This document shows positions 24,988 to 33,009 of a stretch of 64,000 nucleotides of DNA, piece after piece (within the stretch, counting starts at the first letter, position 1; the number at the start of each line of letters is the position of its first letter). The DNA lies in NCBI GenBank assembly GCA_963820185.1, contig CAWFYV010000002.1:434001-498000 (forward strand), read 5' to 3'. The position numbers were made by a program, and so were the translations under genes. The DNA is from Aquilonibacter sp963820185 (lineage in GTDB: Bacteria; Vulcanimicrobiota; Vulcanimicrobiia; Vulcanimicrobiales; Vulcanimicrobiaceae). Below the pieces are notes generated by a model, which ran no database searches, was not told the DNA's origin, and worked only from the letters and a program-made list of their open reading frames with translations.

Positions 24988-26136
24988 ACCCTTCCACTGG
25001 ACTTTCGGCATGATCTGCGCGCGGTCGACCCGCGCGCGGTACGTGCGCACGCTTTCGAGCATCGATGCAACGATCTCATCGGTTAAGAGCACCGGCTCGA
25101 GACCGAGCCCGAGCAGATTCGTATTAAGCGAACTATAGAAGTGCGCTTCGCGTTCGACGCGCGGATTTTCGACGTGATCGATGTGCACGTTGAGGCCCAG
25201 CATATTTCCAACGCGCTCGACCTGGTGCGCCAGACTGAGCACGCTGAAGGTCTGCGTAAACTGGTTGAAAACGCGGAACGTGCCCGCAGGCGCAGGTGAC
25301 TCGAGCGCCAGTTCGATGCAGCGCGCCGTATCGGTAATGTTGAGGAACGCGCGGGTTTGCCCGCCGCGGCCATACACCGTCAAGGAGTGCCCGAGCACTG
25401 CTTGCACCAGAAAGCGATTGAGAGCCGTGCCAAAAACGCCGTCGTAGTCAAAGCGGTTGACCAGCTCCACTGCGCGGGACGTTTCTTCGGTGTGCAATCC
25501 GTAGACAACTCCTTGATTTAGATCGGTCGCGCGCAGACCCCAGACCCGGCAGGCGAAATAGATTTGATCGCTGTCTGCAACCTTGGTGAGATGATAGAAC
25601 GAACCCGGCTGTTTGGGGAAAGGCAGCGTGTCACGGCGACCCTTGTGCTCGATCGTAATGAAGCCTTCTTCGATCTCGATGTTCGGCGTACCGTACTCGC
25701 CCATCGTTCCGAGTTTGATGAGATGCGCCTCAGGGACCATTTCACGCATCGCCCACAGCACGTTGAGGTTGCCGAGCGTGTTGTTGATCATGGTCTGCGC
25801 GGCGTGATCGCGATCGATCATGGAGTACGGAGCACTGCGTTGCTGCCCGAAATTGATAATCGTGTCCGGCTGCGCCGCGGCAATTGCTTCGCACAGCGCC
25901 ACGTAGTCGGTTGCATCTGCCCGGATGAAGCGGATAGGCCGTTCGCCTTGACGCTCCCAGGCGCGCAGACGTTCCGGCATCGAGCGAATCGGCGTCAGCG
26001 TCGAAACACCGAGCTCGCGATCCCAGCGCCGGCGCACCAAGTTATCGAGAATCGCAACGTCATGGCCGCGAGCCGAAAGGTGAAGGGACGTTGCCCAGCC
26101 ACAATAGCCGTCGCCACCAATGATTAGGACGCGCAT
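24937..26136 (-). CDS. sqdB: UDP-sulfoquinovose synthase-like NAD-dependent epimerase (SQD1/SqdB)
   Basis: A 399-residue extended SDR. The NAD-binding start is MRVLIIGGDGYCGWATSLHL. Segments strongly resemble plant SQD1 and bacterial SqdB: LGTMGEYGTPNIEIEEGFI, GRRDTLPFPKQPGSFYHLTK (with the YxxxK-type catalytic pair), TDLNQGVVYGLHTEET, DYDGVFGTALNRFLVQA and GQTRAFLNITDTARCIELAL. The C-terminal QIMPKVQWK also matches. SQD1 converts UDP-glucose and sulfite to UDP-sulfoquinovose, the sulfolipid headgroup donor. A GT4 gene overlaps its start. A sulfolipid or sulfonated glycan is inferred. Confidence 0.88.
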   Translation of the reverse strand: MRVLIIGGDGYCGWATSLHLSARGHDVAILDNLVRRRWDRELGVSTLTPIRSMPERLRAWERQGERPIRFIRADATDYVALCEAIAAAQPDTIINFGQQRSAPYSMIDRDHAAQTMINNTLGNLNVLWAMREMVPEAHLIKLGTMGEYGTPNIEIEEGFITIEHKGRRDTLPFPKQPGSFYHLTKVADSDQIYFACRVWGLRATDLNQGVVYGLHTEETSRAVELVNRFDYDGVFGTALNRFLVQAVLGHSLTVYGRGGQTRAFLNITDTARCIELALESPAPAGTFRVFNQFTQTFSVLSLAHQVERVGNMLGLNVHIDHVENPRVEREAHFYSSLNTNLLGLGLEPVLLTDEIVASMLESVRTYRARVDRAQIMPKVQWKGLAPRSEFGFLDSERVG

Positions 26137-27308
26137 AGTACCGCTTTCAACCTTTCCCCGAACGTGGTGAGATCATGCGCGCTTGCTCGGGCGCGCGCGG
26201 CGGCGCTGTATTGCGGCCACCGCGATGGATCGGTGACGGTCGCGATTGCGCGCGCGAGCGCAGCCTCGTCGCCGCGGGGCGCACATGCGCCGGCGTCGCC
26301 GATCCATTCAGGAATTCCGCCGACCGCATAGGCCACAGCGGGCCGTCCGCGCGCCTGCGCTTCGATGCCGAGTAGCCCGTACGGTTCGGGCCACAGCGAT
26401 GGAATGACCACGGCATGAACGCTGTCGATCGCGTGCGAGAGCGCATCGCCGTCGCACCAGCCAAGCGCTTTGATGCGCACGCCAAGGCTGCGCGCAAGCT
26501 CGATACAGGCGTCGAGTTCGAATGTTGCCTGTCCCGCGACACGCAATTCGGGTCGTGCTTCCGGCGCAAGTCTCCCGAGCGCGCGCACAAGCGAACGCAA
26601 ACCCTTTGCGGGGACGATGCGTCCCGCAAAGAGCACGCGAGGGAGTGCGGGCGGCGGCGCGATGCGGTCGGCAATGCTGCCGTCGGCGATCGGAGGTTCA
26701 AGCACGTGAATCTTCTCGGGCGGGATACCGTTACGCTCGCAGAGCTGCGCCATGAATTGCGACGAGACAACGAACGCATCGCAACGCCGCGTGGCGGCGG
26801 CGGTACGTTCGCGCGCTCGCAGTCGTGCCACGGTACGCGAACGCGGCCCGCAGATGCAGCCATGAAGCACGGAATTCACCAGGCAAGCGGTACCCATCGC
26901 GGCATGGCACGGGCGCGAAAAACTCGGGAAGAGACGGTCGCCGTTGGGGCAGAACACGCGGTGATCGCGCACGTGCACGACGAATCGGCGCGCATCCCGT
27001 GCCGCGTCCAGGACGGCTGCATCAAAGACATTCGAGCAGAGCACGAGATCGATGCGCTCGCTCGCGATTTCCGCGGAGATTGCGCTCGCCGCGCCGGTCG
27101 AAGGCTCCGCGTATTCGTCTGCCCAGCCTAGTGCCCGTGCCGGAACGCCAAAGCGTTTCGGATCGTTCACGCGCCGCGCGAGCACGCGAACGTTCAACCC
27201 CGCGCGTTGCAACGCGGGAAGATACCGCTCCATCGCTGACTCGGAACCGCCCTCCGCACCGACAACGTCGCAGAGGACGAGCAGGCGCTCCTCATCCATC
27301 CCATCCAT
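26124..27308 (-). CDS. Glycosyltransferase family 4
   Basis: A 394-residue GT-B glycosyltransferase. The C-terminal domain holds VLFAGRIVPAKGLRSLVRAL and the donor-binding ESxxEPYG-type motif IPSLWPEPYGLLGIEAQARG, with an E-x7-E arrangement. The N-terminal acceptor domain contains the Cys-rich DHRVFCPNGDRLFPSFSRPC. It overlaps the downstream sqdB-like gene by 13 bp, so the two are co-expressed. A role as SqdX-like sulfoquinovosyltransferase is possible from context only. The start may be the second ATG at 27299. Confidence 0.83.
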   Translation of the reverse strand: MDGMDEERLLVLCDVVGAEGGSESAMERYLPALQRAGLNVRVLARRVNDPKRFGVPARALGWADEYAEPSTGAASAISAEIASERIDLVLCSNVFDAAVLDAARDARRFVVHVRDHRVFCPNGDRLFPSFSRPCHAAMGTACLVNSVLHGCICGPRSRTVARLRARERTAAATRRCDAFVVSSQFMAQLCERNGIPPEKIHVLEPPIADGSIADRIAPPPALPRVLFAGRIVPAKGLRSLVRALGRLAPEARPELRVAGQATFELDACIELARSLGVRIKALGWCDGDALSHAIDSVHAVVIPSLWPEPYGLLGIEAQARGRPAVAYAVGGIPEWIGDAGACAPRGDEAALARAIATVTDPSRWPQYSAAARARASAHDLTTFGERLKAVLCAS

Positions 27309-27354
27309 TCTGGGATGAGATTGCTGACGGAATCCTGTGAATTACGTTAGGTCG

Positions 27355-28602
27355 TTACGGAACGTCGAAACGCGACGTCAATTCGTGCACGCGACCGCGG
27401 AGCTTTTCGACCTTCTCGGCGGAGCCGATGTCGTCGAGCGCATCGACCATGATCCGCGCGACCTCGCGACATTCAGCAATTCCTAATCCCCGTGAGGTAA
27501 TAGCGGGCGTCCCAATACGAATGCCGCTCGCGACCATCGGCTTTTGCTGATCGTACGGAATCGCGTTCTTGTTGACGGTGATGCCGATCTCATCAAGGTA
27601 GGCCTCGACTGCTTTTCCGGTGAGGCCCTTGACCGAGACGTCGACCAGCATGAGGTGGGTATCGGTACCACCAGCTACAAGACGCAAACCGCCGCGGACA
27701 AACTCTTCGGCCATCGCCTGCGCGTTGTCGACAACGCTTTGTTGATAGGTCATAAACGACGGCTGCAACGCTTCACCGAACGCTACTGCTTTCGCAGCGA
27801 TCGTGTGCATCAACGGGCCGCCCTGGATTCCCGGGAAGACGCTCTTGTCGATCGCCTGTTTGTAGGCTTCCTTACATAGCACAAAACCACCACGCGGACC
27901 GCGCAGCGTCTTGTGCGTCGTCGACGTGACGAACTCGGCGAGGGGAACCGGCGACGGATGTAGGCCCACCGCAACGAGTCCCGCGATATGCGCCATATCG
28001 ACCAACAGTGTCGCGCCCACGTCATCGGCGATCTCGCGGAAAGGCGCGTACTCCATCGTGCGCGGATAGGCGCTTGCGCCGGCGATGATCATCTTGGGCT
28101 TGTGTTCGCGCGCCATCGCGCGCACTTCGTCGAAATCGATCAGCTCGGTGTCTTTTCGCACGCCATACGCAACCGCGTTATAGAGTTTGCCGCTGAAGCT
28201 GACCTTGGTTCCGTGGGTCAGGTGGCCGCCGTGCGCGAGCGACATGCCTAGCACGGTTTCGCCCGGCTGAAGCTGCGCCATGAAGACCGCCATGTTCGCC
28301 TGCGCGCCTGCGTGCGGCTGCACGTTGCCGTGATCGGCGCCGAAGAGTTGCTTGAGCCGCTCGAGTGCAAGGTTCTCCGCGATATCGACCCACTCGCAGC
28401 CGCCGTAGTAGCGTTTGCCGGGATAGCCTTCAGCGTACTTGTTGGTCAGCACGCTGCCCATCGCTTCGCGTACGGCTTTGCTCGCGTAGTTCTCGGACGC
28501 GATCAGTTCGAGGTTCTCTATTTGCCGGCGCTCTTCACCGCGAATCGCGTCAAAGAGTTCGGGATCTTGGGCTTCGATATGCGAGGGGGTCAGAATATCC
28601 AT
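27355..28602 (-). CDS. glyA: Serine hydroxymethyltransferase
   Basis: A 415-residue PLP enzyme interconverting serine and glycine with tetrahydrofolate. The PLP-lysine motif is VTSTTHKTLRGPRGGFVLC. Also present are IENLELIASENYASKAVREA, NKYAEGYPGKRYYGGCEWVD and the HGGHLTHG-type AHGGHLTHGTKVSF. It lies 14 bp downstream of rpiB on the same strand, a common pairing, and 46 bp upstream of the GT4 gene. Confidence 0.97.
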   Translation of the reverse strand: MDILTPSHIEAQDPELFDAIRGEERRQIENLELIASENYASKAVREAMGSVLTNKYAEGYPGKRYYGGCEWVDIAENLALERLKQLFGADHGNVQPHAGAQANMAVFMAQLQPGETVLGMSLAHGGHLTHGTKVSFSGKLYNAVAYGVRKDTELIDFDEVRAMAREHKPKMIIAGASAYPRTMEYAPFREIADDVGATLLVDMAHIAGLVAVGLHPSPVPLAEFVTSTTHKTLRGPRGGFVLCKEAYKQAIDKSVFPGIQGGPLMHTIAAKAVAFGEALQPSFMTYQQSVVDNAQAMAEEFVRGGLRLVAGGTDTHLMLVDVSVKGLTGKAVEAYLDEIGITVNKNAIPYDQQKPMVASGIRIGTPAITSRGLGIAECREVARIMVDALDDIGSAEKVEKLRGRVHELTSRFDVP

Positions 28603-28616
28603 GGCTTTCCTAACTA

Positions 28617-29144
28617 TTACAGCAGATCTTTCGGTGTCACCGCGCCGGTTACTTCGCCCTTTTCGATGGCGAGGAACGTGCGCGCGCGCTGCGCGTCGTC
28701 GAATTCAAAGAGTTGCGCAACTCGATGCTTATGACGCTTTCCCGAATCGGTATCGCCGTCGAAGGGCGCGTGCACGAAGACATCAACGAGCCGCTCGATC
28801 ATCTCCCATCCGGTAAGCCGCTCGGAGAGCGCGAGTACGTTCGCGTCGTTGTGACGGCGCGCAAGCTCAGCCGAGAGCGGTTCGGTCACGACCGCGGCGC
28901 GTACGCCGGGCACTTTGTTTGCGGCAATCGAGATGCCTAAGCTCGAGCCGCACACGACGATGCCGCGCTCGGCTTGTCCGCTCGCTACGGCTTCGCCCAC
29001 CGCGTACCCATATTGCGGATAGTCGACCGGCGTCGCATCGTGCGTCCCGAAATCCAAAATCGTGTGACCCTCTTCGCGCAGCATCTGCGCGATGCGGTCC
29101 TTGAATTCATAGCCGGCGTGATCGGCGCCGAGGGCAATACGCAT
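28617..29144 (-). CDS. rpiB: Ribose-5-phosphate isomerase B family protein
   Basis: A 175-residue RpiB/LacAB-family isomerase. N-terminus MRIALGADHAGYEFKDRIAQ, base DFGTHDATPVDYPQYGYAV, phosphate/anion loop VVCGSSLGISIAANKVPGVR (catalytic Cys) and ARRHNDANVLALSERLTG are all recognisable. The usual GSGxG loop reads GSSLG, a mild deviation. The C-terminal extension of about 30 residues is atypical. It precedes glyA. Its start is 22 bp from the divergent gene at 29167. Confidence 0.88.
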   Translation of the reverse strand: MRIALGADHAGYEFKDRIAQMLREEGHTILDFGTHDATPVDYPQYGYAVGEAVASGQAERGIVVCGSSLGISIAANKVPGVRAAVVTEPLSAELARRHNDANVLALSERLTGWEMIERLVDVFVHAPFDGDTDSGKRHKHRVAQLFEFDDAQRARTFLAIEKGEVTGAVTPKDLL

Positions 29145-29166
29145 AGAGCTTGAAATCCTGGCGTTG

Positions 29167-29826
29167 ATGCAGTTCGCGTATTCGAGCGGAGCTTTCGATC
29201 AGGCGCTACGGCGCGGTGACCTGACCCAACTCGAGTTTATCGACGCCATTGCGCGCGAGACGCTCTTTGACGGCGTCGTGTTGGACGACCGGCATTTTCC
29301 GCGCACCGACGGCGACTACCTCGCCCAGGTCAAGAAGATGGCGGCAGACCTCGGCCTGACGATTGCCGCGCTCGCGAGCGATGCCTTTTTTGTCGCCGAC
29401 GAAGACGCAATGCGCGCCACGCTCGATCGCGCACTCACGGTAGGTGCACCACTACTCGCCGGCCGGCTCGGCACAGAGACGGCGCTTTCCTGGAGCGAAC
29501 AACTCCACAAGCTCGGTACCGCGAGTTCGCTTGCCAAGGCCGCGAACGTGACGCTTGCAGTGCGCAACGCGCCCGGCACGTTCGCCGCAACCGAACACGA
29601 GTGCAAGCGCGCGAGCAAAGAGACGGACTCTGCGTGGCTACGGTATGGGCTCGAGCCTGCGGCATTCGACACCGCAAGCGACGTAGCAGCGCTGCGCGAG
29701 AAGACCGTACTGCTCTGGGTTGGTGTGCGCGAAGAGCCGCTCGATGCGATCTGGCGCGACTTTCACGGCTTCGCCGTAATAGAAAAAACTCAACCGCACG
29801 TAGCGTCTTCCATGCGAGGCAACTGA
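29167..29826 (+). CDS. Sugar-phosphate isomerase/epimerase-like TIM-barrel protein
   Basis: A 219-residue protein resembling the xylose-isomerase-like AP-endonuclease-2 fold. Barrel strands include FAYSSGAFDQAL, GVVLDDRHFPRTDGDYLAQV, LTIAALASDAFFVADE and VTLAVRNAPGTFAATEHEC. It is shorter than typical 260-290-residue members, and the metal-binding Glu/His set cannot be fully assigned, so activity is uncertain. ATG 29167 is preferred over the adjoining TTG at 29164. It is divergent to rpiB. Confidence 0.65.
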   Translation: MQFAYSSGAFDQALRRGDLTQLEFIDAIARETLFDGVVLDDRHFPRTDGDYLAQVKKMAADLGLTIAALASDAFFVADEDAMRATLDRALTVGAPLLAGRLGTETALSWSEQLHKLGTASSLAKAANVTLAVRNAPGTFAATEHECKRASKETDSAWLRYGLEPAAFDTASDVAALREKTVLLWVGVREEPLDAIWRDFHGFAVIEKTQPHVASSMRGN

Positions 29827-30042
29827 ACCTGCGGTTTGCAGGTGGGTGCGGCCCGGGCGCTTTGCGGGCAGGCACGAGGCCCAAGCCCTCTCGTCGTATC
29901 CGGAGCTGATGCTCCCGAGGTATCCAAGGTGGTTCGGCACCTTAGCATGGTGCGCGCTAAGCGCAGTCGAGCCATACTAACGTACCACTGCTCGTCAAGT
30001 AGGGGTTGACACCGGGGGTCACGCGCGGGATGGAGAGGCGCT
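29827..30042. other. 216-bp intergenic region with several hairpins; candidate structured RNA
   Basis: No coding potential is seen. It holds several inverted repeats: ACCTGC/GCAGGT (loop GGTTT) near 29829-29845, GTGC..CCCG/CGGG..GCAC next, GGAGC/GCTCC with loop TGAT, and a nested helix over about 29922-29977. That helix combines GTAT/ATAC, GGTTCG/CGAGCC and CTTAGC/GCTAAG. Covalently stacked stems of this kind suggest a structured RNA, but neither orientation nor class is clear. It does not match the conserved cores of SRP RNA, tmRNA, RNase P or common riboswitches. Confidence 0.35.
29971..29998 (-). promoter_or_regulatory. Weak candidate promoter on minus strand in the 29827-30042 gap
   Basis: On the complement strand TTGACG (plus coordinates 29993-29998) and TATGGC (29971-29976) are separated by 16 bp. 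If used it would transcribe the hairpin-rich segment leftward. The -10 match is only three of six, and the start of a stable hairpin overlaps it. Confidence 0.25.
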
Positions 30043-30522
30043 ATGTATGCCCTCTCAACCTTTACACAACACGGAACGCTGAGCGTTCCGAGCGCCGACG
30101 ATGCGCTCTACCAGCAAGCCAAGCAGTACCTTTCGCGCGATCCCGTGGAGACGAAGCTCTTTAACGAACTGGAGCGCTCGCCCGACGGCCGCACGTATCA
30201 TTTGACGATCAACCATCGTGGTGACGATCACTTCGATCCGAGTGAAAACGAAATCGCGTGGGATCCCTATAGCGCGCTGCGCACGACACGCGGCGGTTCG
30301 CAATCGCCCGCACTCGGTCTTGGTCACGAAGTCGATCACGCGGTCGAAGACCCCGCGGCCGCGCAACGCCTCCGCGACACGCCCGATCCACGCTACGACA
30401 ACGCTGAGGAGCGACGGGTGATCACCGGCAGCGAAACGCACGCCGCACGCGCCCTCGGCGAATCGGTTCGTTACGATCACAGCGGCACGACGTACCGCGT
30501 GACGTCTCCGGTAACGAGGTAA
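30043..30522 (+). CDS. M91-like zinc metallopeptidase (effector-type)
   Basis: A 159-residue protein with the zinc motif HExxH in SPALGLGHEVDHAVEDP. A downstream region, DNAEERRVITGSETHAARAL, probably supplies the third ligand (Glu). This layout and the flanking GGSQSPALGLGHE and GESVRYDHSGTTYRV resemble peptidase family M91, which includes the type III effector NleD. No signal peptide is visible. The start ATG at 30043 has AGAGG 4 bp upstream. It is 2 bp from a small secreted protein gene. A toxin- or effector-like role is inference. Confidence 0.75.
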   Translation: MYALSTFTQHGTLSVPSADDALYQQAKQYLSRDPVETKLFNELERSPDGRTYHLTINHRGDDHFDPSENEIAWDPYSALRTTRGGSQSPALGLGHEVDHAVEDPAAAQRLRDTPDPRYDNAEERRVITGSETHAARALGESVRYDHSGTTYRVTSPVTR

Positions 30523-30524
30523 AC

Positions 30525-30911
30525 ATGCATCCCATGGTACTCGCCGTCGCCATCGCCGTTACCGGCGCCAAAAGTCTCCAGATCGATTATGTGCCGAGCG
30601 ACATTTCGTATCGATCCGCACTCACGCCGAGCGACGTCGCCGCACGAGCACGTGTTCGCGTCGAATCACGCAATCCGCAAACGATCGAGAGCGTGGTTGC
30701 GGCAATCCGCCGGACCGATGCGTATCCCGACGCGACGACCGCCGATTTGCGTTACGCGATTCGTCTACGCGATGCACGTGGCGCGACCGTCACGGTTATC
30801 TACCTCGACGCATTTGGGACACGTGGCCTCGTCGACGGGCGCCCCGTCCGCTTTGCCGACGACGCGATCAAACGCGCGATCATGGAGGCCTTCCCGTCGC
30901 TCTACAAGTAG
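30525..30911 (+). CDS. Small exported hypothetical protein
   Basis: A 128-residue protein with a short hydrophobic start (MVLAVAIAVTGAKS) that may be a signal peptide. Two predicted beta-alpha units follow (LRYAIRLRDARGATVTVIYL, GLVDGRPVRFADDAIKRAIM). Family not recognised. It is 2 bp downstream of the M91-like gene and may be its partner or immunity-like companion; no direct evidence. Its stop overlaps the convergent S9 peptidase gene by 10 bp. Confidence 0.6.
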   Translation: MHPMVLAVAIAVTGAKSLQIDYVPSDISYRSALTPSDVAARARVRVESRNPQTIESVVAAIRRTDAYPDATTADLRYAIRLRDARGATVTVIYLDAFGTRGLVDGRPVRFADDAIKRAIMEAFPSLYK

Positions 30912-32974
30912 CGATCGAAGAACGCCACGGCCGCGCTGTCCGTCCGAAGCCACGAATTCCAGCGTAAGAAACCGTGCGCCTCATCGGGCAAGACGATCAA
31001 TTGATAGGTAACGCGCTGCTGCTGCAGACGCGGCACCAAATCGACGAGTTGGTGAAATGCGACGTCGGGATCCTGGTCGCCCTGGATCAGCAACACCGGC
31101 GAACGCCACGTGCCGACTGCGCCGACCGGCGATGAACTCCACGCGAGCTTCAACCACGGCTTTAGATCGACGCGCGCGCTACCTTCCGTCCCGTTCGCAA
31201 AATAGCTTCGTGCGTCGTGCATCAGATCGTGCACACCGCTGTAGTCGACGCCGGCCTTGAACACATCGGAATTGCGCGCAAGCGCGAGCGCGGTGAGATA
31301 GCCGCCCCACGAGCCTCCCCAAATACCGATCCGCTTCGCGTCGACGAAACGCTGCCGCTGGAGCCAGCGCGCGCCTGCAAGCACATCTTGGTATTCGCTT
31401 GCGCCGGTCCATCCCGTGCGCACGGCGTAATGAAAATCGTGTCCATAGTTCACGCCGGAGCGGTAGTTGACCGAGAGCACCGCGTAGCCGCGGCTTGCGA
31501 GGTATTGGTTCACCGCGTAGCCGTTACTGTAGTAGTCGAGCGGGTTCCATGTCAGTAACATTTGCCGCATCGGTCCGCCGTGAACGAACACGATTGCGGG
31601 CCCTCGCCTTTGCGATGTACGCGCGAAGAGCTGCGCGTGGATCAACGTACCGTCCGGCGCGTGGTACGTCACCTCGGTCGGCGTAACGAGTTGCGCACTC
31701 GGATAGTCAGCCGGCAGGAGCGCAGCGTCGAGCAACCGCTCTCCACTTCCGTTCATCGCGCTCAATGCCACGAGTGGCGGCCGCTGCGCGCTCGCGGTAA
31801 CGTAGGCGATGTTGCCGTCAGCAAGCGGTGCCGGCCACCATTGCGAGCTATAGCTCGAGGTCACCGGCGTAGTCGTTCCCGTGGCGAGATCGAGATGAAA
31901 CAGATGCCAGCGATCGACATCATTTGGCGTGGCCCCCGTATTAGCCACGTAGAGCACAGCGCGCGCATCGCCGGTTACGACAAAACTTACGACCGCGAAT
32001 GCACCGCTGGTCAGCCTGCGGACGTTGCCGCCTTCTGCATTCACAGCGTACAGATGCGGCCAATTATCCGCCTCGCTGAGGAAAAGCAATTGTGCATTAC
32101 CGGCCCAGCTCAGATCGGGATCGCCGCCTTGCGTTGGAAACGAGGCGCGAGCCGCGTGCGCGCTTTGCCAAACCTCGCGCGCTGCGCCGTCGCTCACGCG
32201 GACGATCCAAATCGACCATGGCACGATCGGCATCTGCAACGGTGACTGTAACTTCCCGCCGTTTCCCGGCGTACGCGTGAACGCGATGCGGGTGCCATCC
32301 GGCGACCAACGTGGGTTCCAATCATTGGTCACCGACGGCGCAAGAAACTGCAGCGGCCGATCGTCACCACGATAGACGCCGACGAACGCGTGATCGCCGC
32401 GTTGCGACACAAATGCGAGCGCGTCGCCATTCGGCGACCAGTGCAAATCCGTGTCCCTTCCGGCGTCGTAGAAGAGCCGCTTCGGTTGTCCGCTCGCATC
32501 GGTCGATGCGATCCAGACTTCACCACTACGCAGAAAGGCGACACGCGATCCGTCGGGCGCAATCGCAGGCGCACGTCCTGCTGCGAGCATCACCGGCGCC
32601 GCGCTCGACGTGTCGACCGTCCAAATCTGCGTCACTGGTTCCGCGACGCTCAAGCTTGGATTCTCGCTACTCCCGTAGGCGTACACAAGGCGCGACCCAT
32701 CGCGCGAGAGCGCAACACCGCCGATGCCGCGCCCGTCATCCTGATGCTCGGCTACGAGCTCGTGCGGCGCGTACGCCGGTGCGCGCGCAAACCAGATGCT
32801 ACGCTCACCGCGCTGATTGATGACATACGCGATCGCAGTCCCATCCGCGCTGCTGACGAGCGTCTCGGGAAAGGGATACGCGAGCACGTCGGCCATCGAG
32901 AATTTTTCCGGCGTCGTTGCGCCGAAGAGGAGGCACGCAAGTACAACAACCGCAAGACGACGAACGTTTGGCAT
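30902..32974 (-). CDS. S9 family (prolyl oligopeptidase/DPP-type) peptidase, exported
   Basis: A 690-residue protein. ATG 32974 gives a signal peptide (VRRLAVVVLACLLFGATTP). An N-terminal beta-propeller (WD40-like strands such as LHWSPNGDALAFVSQRGDHA) precedes a C-terminal alpha/beta-hydrolase domain. The catalytic serine is in GIWGGSWGGYLTALALA, the aspartate in VLLIQGDQDPDVAFHQLVDL and the histidine in LPDEAHGFLRWNSW. Likely periplasmic di/oligopeptide release. It is divergent from the beta-lactamase-like gene, with only 35 bp between starts. Confidence 0.92.
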   Translation of the reverse strand: MPNVRRLAVVVLACLLFGATTPEKFSMADVLAYPFPETLVSSADGTAIAYVINQRGERSIWFARAPAYAPHELVAEHQDDGRGIGGVALSRDGSRLVYAYGSSENPSLSVAEPVTQIWTVDTSSAAPVMLAAGRAPAIAPDGSRVAFLRSGEVWIASTDASGQPKRLFYDAGRDTDLHWSPNGDALAFVSQRGDHAFVGVYRGDDRPLQFLAPSVTNDWNPRWSPDGTRIAFTRTPGNGGKLQSPLQMPIVPWSIWIVRVSDGAAREVWQSAHAARASFPTQGGDPDLSWAGNAQLLFLSEADNWPHLYAVNAEGGNVRRLTSGAFAVVSFVVTGDARAVLYVANTGATPNDVDRWHLFHLDLATGTTTPVTSSYSSQWWPAPLADGNIAYVTASAQRPPLVALSAMNGSGERLLDAALLPADYPSAQLVTPTEVTYHAPDGTLIHAQLFARTSQRRGPAIVFVHGGPMRQMLLTWNPLDYYSNGYAVNQYLASRGYAVLSVNYRSGVNYGHDFHYAVRTGWTGASEYQDVLAGARWLQRQRFVDAKRIGIWGGSWGGYLTALALARNSDVFKAGVDYSGVHDLMHDARSYFANGTEGSARVDLKPWLKLAWSSSPVGAVGTWRSPVLLIQGDQDPDVAFHQLVDLVPRLQQQRVTYQLIVLPDEAHGFLRWNSWLRTDSAAVAFFDRYL

Positions 32975-33009
32975 GCTCCTACGATACGCGCAGCGAATGC
33001 GCCGTTCCC

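Noticed and set aside
30005..30033. TTGACA at about 30005 as a plus-strand promoter for the M91-like gene
   Set aside because: At 17-bp spacing the -10 position reads GATGGA and overlaps the RBS; no good -10 box exists.
29827..30042. SRP RNA, tmRNA, 6S RNA, RNase P or riboswitch identity for this region
   Set aside because: None of the conserved cores (for example the SRP GGAA tetraloop region, the tmRNA 3' end or RNase P helices) could be found; kept as an unnamed structured region only.
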